Origin: Siphonodentalium dalli | Taxonomy: Eukaryota > Mollusca > Scaphopoda > Gadilida > Siphonodentaliidae | Length of the DNA stretch: 64,000 nucleotides | NCBI GenBank assembly: GCA_032622095.1 | Contig: CP136067.1 | Location: forward strand, 1,056,001 to 1,120,000 | Reading direction: 5' to 3' | Part shown: positions 59,001 to 63,642 of the stretch, piece after piece | How the letters are laid out: every line of letters begins with the position of its first letter | Position numbering within the stretch: position 1 is the first letter of the stretch | Notes under the pieces: model-generated | The model's input: only the letters and a program-made list of their open reading frames with translations | What the model was told of the DNA's origin: nothing | Database searches by the model: none | Made by a program: the position numbers and the translations under genes

Positions 59001-62000
59001 CATTGACTTATTGCATGTGATCAGTCACATGTTTTTTATGAGCTATTTTTTTTATTGATCAGTCGATTTAATATTAACCCCTTCCATACACTTGATATCT
59101 GATTTGGTAACTCAAATATTTGCGATCAGATTGTGTTTATATTTCATGGCAAAGGTTATGATGACACACCCCTGACCTGTATAGTTGGTGTCTTTGGTTG
59201 ATTTTCCTCAATTTATACACACATATTAATTCTGTTCTGAAGACATACTATTCAATGCGATAAATCAAATATTTTTCACTGATCACTCTCATAATCAGGA
59301 CACACTCTTCACATGTGTAGACCTTGGTATTGATTTATCGGGTTTAACCCTACCCTATAACCATTACATGAGAACATTCTATCCAAATTAATGCTTTATC
59401 TGACAGTGATAAGTCTAATATTTAAAGTATGCAAGCAAATGATGTAAACCACTTAATATACATGTGTATCTACAGGCTTATATTCAGTCCAGATCAAGTT
59501 GGTATGGTAGAAGGTATGGGTTAAACATCTGCTGATCATGATGGGCCTCTCGTTAAAATTGTCGCATACATGTATGGAATATCACTTACTCAGCCGTTAG
59601 ATGGACATCACACACTTGCTTTCTTTTTTTTCTGGGCCATGTGTTATCAGATAGTTGTTACACCAATATCGTGTTCTTCATGAACCCTTTAAGGATGGGA
59701 ACATCACTGGTGCAGCATTAACCATTTGAGTGCCACGGGCCGATCTCATCGACCCTAATTTACGTTCTGTAAAATCGGCCCTAAAAAAAATAAAAAAATA
59801 AAAAAAAACATTTTTTTAAAGATTTTTTTTTGTTTTAGTTGAATTTTTTGTGAGTATGCTTAAGCATGCTATAGGGCATGTTATAACTCAAAACTATCAC
59901 CAAGTATTCATAGTAATAATTGTGATGCCCATGAAAAACGTAAGATTCCCTACAAATTAAGCCTGTTAAAGAATATAAGAAACAATTATTAAAATTGTAA
60001 AAAATTGTAAATAATAATAACAGATGATGAAAAATTGTTAGGCCAATGCATTCTCTTATATATGCGAGGCGACCTATGGTCGACTCGCATATATAAGAGG
60101 ATGCATTGGCACAGGGTATATGGGTTGATACAAAAAATCGGACCTGGCACTCAAAGGGTTAAAAATCATGTACTAGTGCATTCTCTTATAGGGAGCCTCG
60201 CTTATCTAAGATGGCTTACAAGGTCAAGGTAAATATTAGATCAATGTATTCGCTTATATATGCGAAGCTCCCTACGGGACTTGCACATTTAAGAGAATTC
60301 ATTGGAACAGGGTTTTGCAAAATTTCAGGAAGCTCCAGTCATGGAAGGATTGATCACTGTCAGAAATATAATTCGCCCATCGCTGCTCCTCAAGTAATCA
60401 CTGCTGCTCATTTAATGCTCCCCGTGTAATGCTCCCCGTGTAATGCTCCCCGTGTAATGCTTCTCATGTTATGCTCCTTGTGTAATGCTTCTCATGTAAT
60501 GCTCCTTGTGTAATGCTCCTTGTGTAATGCTCCTTGTGTATTTAATGCTCCTTGTGTAATGCTCCCCACGATCCCCATGTAATATACACGGTGAGTGTAA
60601 TGCAAGTAAATTGTGTTAATTTCAGGAGTTGGACATTTTATATGGTAGTGTAAAGAAGCTTGTTGATGCATCGAGCGAGGCAGCATACATAGCAGGTAAA
60701 TAAACTGACCGCGTTTATTGTATAAACTATAGGGCTCATATATCGAGTGGGGGGTGACCAATATATGATAGCGCCACTTATTGATTGGATAGTCCTATAT
60801 GGCGGTGATCATTGATTGGATAATCCTATATGGCAGTGATCATTGATTGGATTAACTTATATGGCGGCGATCATTCATTGGATAATTCTATACGGTGTGT
60901 TCATTGGATAATTCTATACCATTGCGATGTCAATCCAATCGATGACCACAGATAGCTTAACGGTGTCCCGTATTAACTGCCTGGACTATATATAAACCCT
61001 GATGGTGAATACGAAAATTCGCGTTGAGCTTCGCGCGTTATAAACCACCTGGACTATATATATATATAATACTGTTGGTGAATAGGAGCCCTGGTGTTAT
61101 ATGGATAGCTTCGCGTTGAGCCTCTTCCGGTATAAAGTAACTGGACTATAAATAAACCCAGCCGGTGAATACGAGCCCTGGTGTTACACAGATAGCTTCG
61201 CGTTGAGCTTCGCCCGGTATAAACCACCTGGACTATATATATAAACTGTGTTGGTGAATACGAGCCGATTGCTTTGCGTTGAGCTTCGCCTGGTATAAAC
61301 CACCTGGACTATATATAAACCGTGTTGGTGAATACGAGTCCTGGTGTTATACAGGTAGCTTCGCCCGGTATAAACCACCTGGACTATATATAAACCCAGC
61401 TGGTGAATACGAGCCTTGGTGTTTCACAGATAGCTTCGCATTGAGCTTCACCCGGTATAAACTACCGGGACTATATATAAACCCAGCTGGTGAATACGAG
61501 CCTTGGTGTCACAGAGATAGCTTCGCATTGAGCTTCACCTGGTATAAACTACCGGGACTATATATAAACTATGTTGGTGAATACGAGCCCTGGTGTTACA
61601 CAGATAGCTTCGCGTTTAGCCTCACCAAGTATAAACTACATGGAGTATATATAAACCATGTTGGTGAATACAAACCCTGGATTTTGAGAGGAGTACATTT
61701 ACATTAGTAGCAATGCAAGTGAACATATTCATAATGCTGTTACATGTATACCTATAAAGGCAATTCATTATTAATCTTTTTACATGAGTTAAAGGGAGAC
61801 TCTACACTAATTTCAATACATTCCTTGTGGTATCAGAAAGAGGTACGCTATACGTTTAAATTGGAAATTCCATGGTGCAAATATTTCTTTTTATTTGCGA
61901 ATATAAAAAAAAAGATTCAATATTTCCCCAAATAATATATTTCCATATAACCTATATACCATATATACCATATACAATGCATATGGATTTCTATTCTTGA

Positions 62001-62547
62001 ACAGTCTTCCCCTTTTCCCTGTGCATATTAGTACTATTCTTCAATCCTGGAACTCTCATTTGAATCTGAAGTGGTGCTAAGCCTGTAATTCCCAGTCAAC
62101 TGATTTCTATTTAGGGGAGCAAGCTTAAATGGAGACTGCACCCAAATTTCAATAATAAATAATTCACCTTATAGACCACGTCCCTCATCCGTTCATCACC
62201 AAACTTCATATGGATCTTTGGGTGACCATCACATTTTTTTCAATTTAAAAAAGAATGGCCACCATTTATATATACTTAAGGCAATACTGTATACCTGATT
62301 TGACATATGTGTATATAACTTTGCGTCATGTCTTAGACATACATGTATAGGTACTCATGGTGTGCTAATTGCAGGCGCTGAGTTCATCAGTAGTAATGCC
62401 AGTGAACAGCTTCATAATGCTGACGTCCACATCAAACAGATTCGTGAAAGGAGTCAACAAGCCGAGTTAGAATTAGCCAGAATAGAAGCTAACGTCATAC
62501 GATCAACAGAAACTCACGTGGACAATTCTGACAGTGGGTCGTCGTGA
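25687..62547 (+). CDS. DIABLO: DIABLO/Smac homologue, mitochondrial IAP antagonist, whole gene (5 exons)
   Basis: Exons 25687-25893, 45112-45243, 45611-45742, 60626-60695 and 62375-62547 join to 714 nt: 237 residues plus a stop, against 239 in human DIABLO. All introns are GT-AG and phases run 0,0,0,1. DIABLO sits in the mitochondrial intermembrane space, is released in apoptosis, and binds inhibitor-of-apoptosis proteins through the new N-terminus exposed by processing. Here residues 1-44 are basic and Ser/Thr-rich with a hydrophobic end (LNNLIIG), followed by AVLATK at 45-50, the position of AVPI in vertebrates. Residues 70-222 match the helical-bundle fold: LIENAASLAAQSACTLLSQ, EYITAVNRL, DVIIEVRA, ASSEAAYIAGAE and QQAELELARIEA. 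The P3 and P4 residues of the IAP-binding motif (Leu, Ala) are unusual. Introns 1 and 3 are swollen by mobile elements and satellite. Confidence 0.9.
25998..26618 (+). mobile_element. Non-autonomous Helitron 1 of 3
   Basis: Begins TCTCATATATATTTTGAAG after an A and ends with hairpin AGCCCGGACAACGTCGGGCT followed by CATCGGCTAG. Helitrons start TC, end in a hairpin plus CTRR, and insert between A and T, as here. The body has a (TTTG/TCTG)n run and tandem ~122-bp units with GGGTGGAGCTATCGACTTGA. ORFs on both strands (for example 25882-26439) follow the repeat and are not genes. Confidence 0.85.
26619..27160 (+). mobile_element. Non-autonomous Helitron 2 of 3
   Basis: Starts at the base after the CTAG of copy 1 with TCTCATATATATTTTGAAG and ends with the same hairpin and CATCGGCTAG at 27160. 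It has the same ~122-bp internal units. The - strand ORF 26693-27379 spans its border with copy 3 and is an artefact. Confidence 0.85.
27161..28031 (+). mobile_element. Non-autonomous Helitron 3 of 3, different subfamily
   Basis: Starts TCTATTATATATTTTGGAAG, ends with hairpin CCCGGACGAAGTCGGG and TCACCTTCTAG, followed by T. The core has 131-bp tandem units (GATTTCGATGAAACTTGGTA at 27251, 27382, 27513 and 27644) with TTGACCTTGAAATCGGGT. These keep an open + frame by chance. Confidence 0.85.
28078..28843. mobile_element. DNA element with ~35-bp imperfect TIRs
   Basis: The left end AACTAGGGGATTAGCGATTT is mirrored by AAATCACTAATCCCCTTGAT at the right. It contains a fold-back around CCGAATATTTCC / GAAATATTCGG. 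Short ORFs at 28359-28652 have no domain. Superfamily undetermined. Confidence 0.55.
28889..29062. repeat. Long palindrome (fold-back), ~85-bp arms
   Basis: The left arm AACATGATTTTTGAGGGCGT ... GGTTTATTAACGGCCC is mirrored by GGGCCGTTAATAAACC ... GAAATCATGTT, with CGAGACGAAGTCGAGG at the centre. The flank TTACTATTATTACCACAG recurs at 22097. Confidence 0.85.
29276..29475 (-). repeat. 3' LTR of outer element
   Basis: 200 bp; on the - strand it starts TGTAGCGGTTTTAGGTCCC and ends GAAAGCAATGTC. AATAAA is at 29303-29308 in reverse. The last ~14 bases before the PBS in the 5' LTR have no counterpart here, so this copy may be clipped. Confidence 0.8.
29471..29954 (-). other. Small ORFs in the 3' region of the outer element
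   Basis: Two overlapping frames, 29733-29954 (73 codons) and 29471-29782 (103 codons), lie between the large ORF and the 3' LTR. Neither has a recognised domain. They may be remnants of a lost C-terminal region of a longer polyprotein. Confidence 0.3.
30376..33522 (-). CDS. 1048-residue protein of the outer LTR element (coiled-coil, no known retroelement domain)
   Basis: An intact frame; a second ATG at 33474 (residue 17) lies just after a splice-acceptor-like TGATTTATTTAG/G and may be the true start. Regions: Pro/Ser-rich N-terminus (20-90), basic stretch DPPRREDKRRSNNK (126-139), charged coiled coil (about 155-335), then a long acidic Ser/Thr-rich part. Four copies of a QRDPPRLDSRDFEV-type repeat lie near residues 420, 447, 633 and 657. 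A GGDRGDLRDAQIPLL module at about 845-860 is shared with the inner element's protein, and the C-terminus is WDPGGK. No CCHC knuckle, capsid pattern or enzyme motif was seen. It may be a structural or RNA-binding protein; function unknown. Confidence 0.75.
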   Translation of the reverse strand: MISRLRLIYLGSGSIEMSSTNRGHNLPGQTPMYGVNPHPYSWSSSSSLCSSSAESSSWPARPPGYCSPGVPYPINPRYNPEYSTGCHQQPMAKAVHMPDPPVFEQPPGKKTLHDDGQTVNVPLTSDPPRREDKRRSNNKPVLEQENKKSRYGRKNQINSCEEDLENLELRHRVIRESIKSIKKKRDEYLENGKLKLEILDEISNILYGDESERYRDEEHESDRLAVKAQTLIQDYVDRGLCGINIELTRRELQREKSKGQGELLENDLEFEDIYWEIRGKIDQHMDYQEVKNKRNNIKQKLRLRNKKEQEWRDIHSKILLLYKQISSLEKHYPSVGHCGNSIESPTLKPTCHETPVKGIRLSSESDSPQKMATNKAAMDTQSGTITTDSTHGCERARGSPMDLDREEVASNIKVLRTSLAQRDPPRLDSRDFEVPLSPSEEMPPKSVTQRDPPRLDSRDLEVKESLSSFARMVSDEELHSDEEADVIIPANILDVHMVRARDEKTRMASRMAAHDQPLCTSSIETDSVPAYRHSNQTVNTSEDTMAGQVAYNQPASKQSGLLVKKLPRCKLSEKMASKTAVLDNRPSTIAIKSAHGNKRVEGSPIELVGEEVADNNTVTQLPVDRDSRQTSSIQKDPPRLDFRDFEVRLSSLEESFRKISLVQKDTRRLDFRDFEVPITPLPETFTSRSESLGPTTLMFSSSELKTEAPTTTSLPIMPTPALSLEVNDSASGPFISDEQPGTLVQELTTLSDKLLNVQSEIDDMQLLTPDEYAFYSRNAVQHKPLSPDETYINHDANTSFLQDEESPIYDINLEWDDSVSLELRSIDYSESEEDAVLLQQQGWSGGDRGDLRDAQIPLLAQFESLTSDGDISFLEYEKIGFNSTMYSITSGFSDADSAVLESDVNISDAVPTVRESSAIVLDAASTVLSQAPFDSCGETAGQMNKPPFFDDEQPEQHPIYLKPPDIVNDVLSTTQVYDQPNHQLDNDLLTKGSSESRSTWICKPSSGFIPVSAEQTYRENPSQNPMNHTWLRNKAGSPDQWPWDPGGK
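33523..35359 (-). other. 5' leader of outer element (left part)
   Basis: About 1.84 kb without ORFs. A diverged ~350-bp tandem duplication is visible (34755-34990 versus 35115-35325; shared AATTAAACGAG, TCTGACATCA and TTTCAGTTCAG / TTTCAGTTGAA). The other part of the leader is at 43540-44132. Confidence 0.6.
35360..35826 (+). repeat. 5' LTR of inner element
   Basis: Starts TGTGGTGAATGTCGG, ends GGCAAAGTTCTAACA. It differs from the 3' LTR at one noticed position (CTGACCAGG versus CTGATCAGG). AATTAAACATC near 35710 is a weak poly(A)-like signal. Confidence 0.92.
35829..35841 (+). promoter_or_regulatory. Primer-binding site candidate
   Basis: TGGCGCTGCGAGC begins two bases after the 5' LTR. 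TGG is the complement of the tRNA CCA end. The remainder fits a tRNA-Ser acceptor stem with one mismatch (from memory). Confidence 0.65.
35842..37278 (+). other. 5' leader of inner element
   Basis: About 1.4 kb, non-coding. Diverged ~130-190-bp tandem units (GAGTGTTTCAGGGTACGGTT-type, ACGCGAAGTGTTACTTAC) repeat at about 36720, 36900 and 36980. The ORF 36898-37218 comes from these units. Confidence 0.65.
37279..42123 (+). CDS. 1614-residue Gag-like protein of inner LTR element
   Basis: An intact frame. Ser-rich region (about 180-235). Seven ~37-residue repeats of the type RGTGAGSSGLSLEQTPANI (about 375-610). Capsid-like Retrotrans_gag region from about 690 to 860 (FVAFRDKIMAF, LCWALEGKASDYF, LASRFGG). 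CCHC zinc knuckle CFGCQGFGHKMAHC with Cys926, Cys929, His934 and Cys939. After it come three GPGL(A/V)RPVKGLL repeats (near 1114, 1194 and 1220), the GGDRGNLRDAQIPLL module (about 1156) and a C-terminal WDPGG (1604-1608). It would assemble a particle and bind RNA; enzymes must come in trans. A typical Ty3/gypsy Gag is 300-500 residues, so both the N- and C-terminal extensions are unusual. No DTG protease, YxDD or integrase zinc motif was found. Confidence 0.88.
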   Translation: MAEPFQSVQHGSNCQNTELLAHVSGLDHVTTRIPQMQKETRDLRQDSLNNCFFSGPVKRDGRESLVNKDPSAWSRLEPTQSNLVRGAPRSKIPVGYCTNERGNAKLIMATNAPMGEPHYESRPNKDVKLHEPQSKPMDLSGVHPMGQSTPLKSSGVFKPEELVMEGNRGRTEDGLDDSRFSCRSVVSCSSGVSRSSGRSSSSTVPRSTDASHSSVASRSSGSSRSSGKHKSLKSRAARNSLVVTKVDNNSPKRHKVNSSRDSISSRVSSELDSSGTFTCSTFSSRNDSTVSESEGLGDIMVKEFSGVVDNPAHQQGAWAGSTELSSEKMHVMNDPIVIQQRPGILHNSKTRQPHSIHTALPDTTSQHDSTNPHRQKCLRGDWAGSAGLNLEQTPANIYENTVPFDNTQQHRQEWLRGTGAGSSGLSLEQTPVNIYNNTTLPIDSTNLHRQGLRGTGAGSSGLSLEQTPANIYNNTTVPIDSTNLHRQGLRGTGAGSSGLSLEQTPANIYNNTTVPIDSTNQHRQECLRGTWAGPPGLSPKQTSANIFENPTLSHDSTVLHRHECLRGTWAGPPGLSPKQTPANYSSIQFNDTVPHSGEPSHRAWTGQPDLRPEGRPPNTYDTTVPLGEYDEISRRIKRLTSTKSSRRGDSTAGSSSSGSSSSLPVRDQGGDRLDSRERKGRSYGSYVGKKGRRPQCILMYDGGGNFVAFRDKIMAFVNAERMDVLERRDTLCWALEGKASDYFSMMKKQNPEGGFEWMMGKLASRFGGTLPTFDNFYNACQEPQESLGDWADRLQDMGGKVFEGMATKLLEGHLASRFCHGLWDREAASFHQCIRHESLEKAMSSVQYMLSNRGEGNGKKREARQVSLGMPTVSLPREEDDRTASLQGGMDTFKSSMSHIMSHLTTEMGRLSSLVMKLKDLSNVRCFGCQGFGHKMAHCPAQELSVGDESIPTEGCEIIRGEEYVPLETDTIGNGNSNFGPPGCSKSSTLIDEQMGTPVGPISSGSGSAGIVRDMSKLSQTSSPTNGQHHVGPISSGSGSAGIARDTAKLVQTSNPAISTLVSVFSGIPIIVEDEYFVELQPVNGVIGPSVSSLSKTPGLSGDKTITSQGEEGVGPGLARPVKGLLLDPLARTDMSDAQSETLLQGPTTLSGKEWPGGDRGNLRDAQIPLLTLFDSLASEEGETVSPQGEDEEVGPGLARPVKGLLSESEPGPREREEEVGPGLVRPVKGLLSDSALADTNTNRDKKQTGSPDVRPEEVPSDIYTYATVYDDTTVLLSEKQWQRFLVCSSGFRTKSSGGCSDFESVQLFEEPGSGMDGTENGDCEFGSPGCTRYQLFKETGSSDMDGTGNEDCEFGSPGHSKPVNLGKPVRPKRSCDRKPVRPMRLCDKSLHESGCSGNVKPVTGQNVKCLMKPVYEKYPSGDICDDAVRDQTMTADFQLGFDRRERETASKYPFEHIQISCTDAKISPSQPRSEILDHSLTADGKASNSNVIITENCQNIETSLRALLLPSVGGKMGPEVVPESSCSLEVVNVVDNMTNDSTDNTKLDCLQNMAVMSGLWYLQSFSLYITGGEFWSQIVAWLACSLFISGQSPVYFVNIRWVWDPGGMYLVRC
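42124..43058 (+). other. 3' region of inner element with decayed coding repeats
   Basis: No long ORF. At 42574-42690 the DNA of the coding repeat reappears (GGACCTGGACTGGTTCGCCC, GGTTAAGGGCC) outside the reading frame, and a weaker copy lies near 42520. This suggests the ORF once extended further. Confidence 0.65.
43059..43072 (+). promoter_or_regulatory. Polypurine tract of inner element
   Basis: GGAATGGGGAGGAG ends exactly at the 3' LTR start and would prime plus-strand synthesis. The single T is tolerated in known tracts. Confidence 0.8.
43073..43539 (+). repeat. 3' LTR of inner element
   Basis: 467 bp, starts TGTGGTGAATGTCGG, ends TTCTAACA, followed by TTTT. Matches the 5' LTR almost base for base. 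Confidence 0.92.
43540..44132 (-). other. 5' leader of outer element (right part) with PBS
   Basis: Continues the leader cut by the inner insertion. The PBS candidate TGGCGACGAAG (- strand, 44108-44118) matches the complement of a tRNA-Ser(GCT) 3' end from memory. It lies 14 bases from the LTR edge defined by the other copy. Confidence 0.6.
44133..44332 (-). repeat. 5' LTR of outer element
   Basis: Starts (- strand) TGTAGTGGTTTTAGGTCCC; about three differences from 29276-29475. If the LTR runs up to the PBS it would be about 214 bp. Confidence 0.8.
44333..44640. repeat. Dispersed repeat, copy of 24246-24503
   Basis: Shares CATTATTTTCTTGAAATAAA, ACGCTATTTGGAACGCCCCG and GCCTAGAGAACGCCCTATAA. 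GGGCGGCGGGCCGATAATG and its mirror form a fold-back. Confidence 0.7.
45112..45243 (+). CDS. DIABLO: DIABLO exon 2
   Basis: Acceptor ATTTTTTCCAG at 45111, donor ACA/GTCAGT at 45243; 44 codons, phase 0 to 0. Encodes residues 70-113, amphipathic helix HSYLIENAASLAAQSACTLL then VHTVADKEKEYIT, matching the first long helix of Smac. Confidence 0.88.
45542..45590 (+). pseudogene. DIABLO: Decayed partial duplicate of DIABLO exon 3
   Basis: After an acceptor-like GCATATTTTAG it reads AIKCFCGLREYGLDK in the frame equivalent to AVNRLCNLKKYGLDN of exon 3, which starts 69 bp downstream. After the YGLD block the similarity ends and the frame meets TAG at the true acceptor. A truncated tandem exon copy. 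Confidence 0.7.
45611..45742 (+). CDS. DIABLO: DIABLO exon 3
   Basis: Acceptor ATATTTATAG, donor CAG/GTATTC; 44 codons, phase 0 to 0. Encodes residues 114-157 (AVNRLCNLKKYGLDN ... EDVIIEVRAVINDIRIQKQ). The donor is weaker than average. Confidence 0.88.
45755..46123 (+). repeat. 12-bp and ~57-bp tandem repeats
   Basis: ACTGAGAAATAC is repeated six times (to about 45830), then longer units containing GATACACAGAGCATGGGATT and ATCAGATACACTGAGAAATA follow up to the large satellite. The last unit passes into GATACACAGTGCATTAG, so the satellite seems to have grown from this sequence. Confidence 0.85.
46124..57492 (+). repeat. 11.4-kb satellite, 30/32-bp unit, in DIABLO intron 3
   Basis: The unit is GATACAGTGCATTA plus GATACGCATCGCATTA (30 bp). 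A CACAGTG variant makes it 32 bp. Recurrent single-base variants (CATCACATTA, TATACAG, GGGCATTA) are scattered through the array. Two blocks, about 49920-50600 and 52190-52940, consist of almost pure 30-bp units. Because 30 is a multiple of 3, these give long artefact - strand ORFs of a YLMRCVSNAL repeat; they are not genes. Several hundred units are present. Confidence 0.97.
57493..59682 (+). repeat. Degenerate ~160-bp tandem repeat, no gene
   Basis: Motifs of the type CATAACTCAAGTATTTTT, CCCCTCACCTGTATA and TTTTGGTATCGATTGGTT recur roughly every 160 bp with strong decay from about 57690 to 59400. It is preceded by GTCTGTCTGTCCATCTGTCT. Confidence 0.55.
59683..60355. mobile_element. TTAA-type MITE relative, split at its own TTAA by another MITE
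   Basis: Sequence CACTGGTGCAGCATTAA resumes after 60162 with AAATCATG and AGTGCATTCTCTTATAGGGA. It is the same family as 20170-21232, with the shared AGGAAGCTCCAGTCATGGAA end. Confidence 0.6.
59718..60162. mobile_element. piggyBac-type MITE (CCCTTTGAGTGCC family)
   Basis: TTAA on both sides (59718-59721, 60159-60162). TIRs CCATTTGAGTGCCA / TGGCACTCAAAGGG. Holds the ~68-bp hairpin with AGGCGACCTATGGTCGACT, inverted relative to the 19907-20160 copy. ORF 60035-60232 is an artefact. Confidence 0.82.
60412..60572 (+). repeat. 15/16-bp minisatellite before DIABLO exon 4
   Basis: TAATGCTCCCCGTG and TAATGCTCCTTGTG units, about ten, ending 54 bp upstream of the exon 4 acceptor. Confidence 0.85.
60626..60695 (+). 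CDS. DIABLO: DIABLO exon 4
   Basis: Acceptor GTTAATTTCAG, donor GCAG/GTAAAT; 70 nt, phase 0 in and 1 out. Encodes residues 158-180 (ELDILYGSVKKLVDASSEAA, YIA) plus the first base of Gly181. This matches the Smac segment ending in the SEAAY-type motif. Confidence 0.88.
60765..60912 (+). repeat. ~38-bp tandem repeat, 4 units
   Basis: Units of TATGGCGGTGATCATTGATT plus GGATAATCCTA, decaying to the right. Confidence 0.75.
60967..61690 (+). repeat. ~108-bp tandem repeat with open frame, DIABLO intron 4
   Basis: About seven units with AGCTTCGCCCGGTATAAAC, CTGGACTATATATAAACC and GGTGAATACGAGCCCTGGTG. Four to five units keep one + frame (GEYEPWC repeats, 61279-61707). No start context or splice phase supports a coding role. 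Confidence 0.85.
61691..62374 (+). other. DIABLO intron 4, no gene seen
   Basis: AT-rich. AAGGGAGACTCTACACTAAT (61793) and AAATGGAGACTGCACCCAAA (62127) are diverged copies of one short element. Confidence 0.45.
62375..62547 (+). CDS. DIABLO: DIABLO exon 5 (C-terminus)
   Basis: Acceptor CTAATTGCAG, enters in phase 1, stop TGA at 62545-62547. Encodes residues 181-237: GAEFISSNASEQLHNADVHI, KQIRERSQQAELELARIEAN, then a polar tail VIRSTETHVDNSDSGSS. The helix matches the C-terminal Smac helix. The tail is coded by the first unit of the tandem array that follows. Confidence 0.9.
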
Positions 62548-62995
62548 CGTCATACGATCAACATAAACTCACGTGGACAATTCTGACAGTGGGTCGTCGT
62601 GACGTCATACGAGAAACATCAAATCACGTGGGCAATTCTGACAGTGGGTCGTCGCGACGTCATACGAACAGCATAAAATGAGATGGGCAATTCTGAAAGC
62701 AGAGCACCGTGACGTCATACGAGCAACATAAAATCACGTGGACAATTCTAAAAAGTAGATAATCGTGACGTCATACGGGCAACATGAAATCATGTTGTGG
62801 ACATTTCTGAAAGTGGGTCGTCGTGAAGTCATACAAGCAACATTAAATCAGGTTGTTGACAATTCTAAAAGTATATCACCACGACGTCATGCGAGCAACA
62901 TGAAATCACATTGTGGACAATTCTAAAAGTAGATAATCGTGACGTCATACGAGCAACATGAAATTAGATTGTGGACAATTCTGAAATAGATCACC
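62490..62995 (+). repeat. DIABLO: ~57-bp tandem array spanning the stop codon and 3' UTR
   Basis: Eight to nine units of the type GACGTCATACGAGCAACAT, AAATCACGTGGACAATTCTG, AAAGTGGGTCGTCGT. The first unit encodes the last ~18 residues and the stop. TGACGTCA (CRE-like palindrome) recurs near 62544, 62600, 62710, 62766 and 62940, with one-base variants near 62655, 62824 and 62882. CACGTG E-box palindromes also recur. Confidence 0.85.
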
Positions 62996-63642
62996 ACAAA
63001 TGTTGTTACAGTAATGTGGATTCGTCATTCAAAATATCATTGGTGAATTATTTATAGTGAAAGTGGGAAAATCATCTTCATAATATTGCGATATATTACA
63101 AATGAGAAATTGAATGATTAAATTACGTTCTTAAATACACAGTATGTTTTAAATTCGAATATGATTTGCTATTGTAAAAAGAACAAAAATTATATTTACC
63201 TGTCAGTTCGACAGGACCACAATTTTACATGACTCCACTCCACGGAAAATGACTATCTTTAAAATGCCAGGAGGTACATTTAGTCGGGAAAATAAATTGT
63301 TGGCGAGGAGTAATCAGCATAGTTCTCATTATATCTCACTTGTTGTTCGATTGGTGAGGTGTAGTTTGTGCCCAAATATAAAAAAACATTAAATATTTAG
63401 TGTTAACCCCTTGAGTTTTATGAATATGAATACGATTTATGGTACCATTACACTCCGAAGACCTTACGTGTGTGAAGCGTTACACGTAATGCATGCTTGC
63501 CTTTGAATGAAGACATGTAATATGACCAATAGATGAAGAGTAAGAATATACACAAAATAGCACTAAATAAAGGAATTCATGTGTCGCAGTCGTGCGGATA
63601 TAATACAGTTTGGTGTTCTTTATAGTCTGATGTACGTCACTT
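62996..63642 (+). other. Likely 3' UTR end and downstream sequence
   Basis: A candidate poly(A) signal AATAAA lies at 63291-63296. No other gene was seen. Confidence 0.4.
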
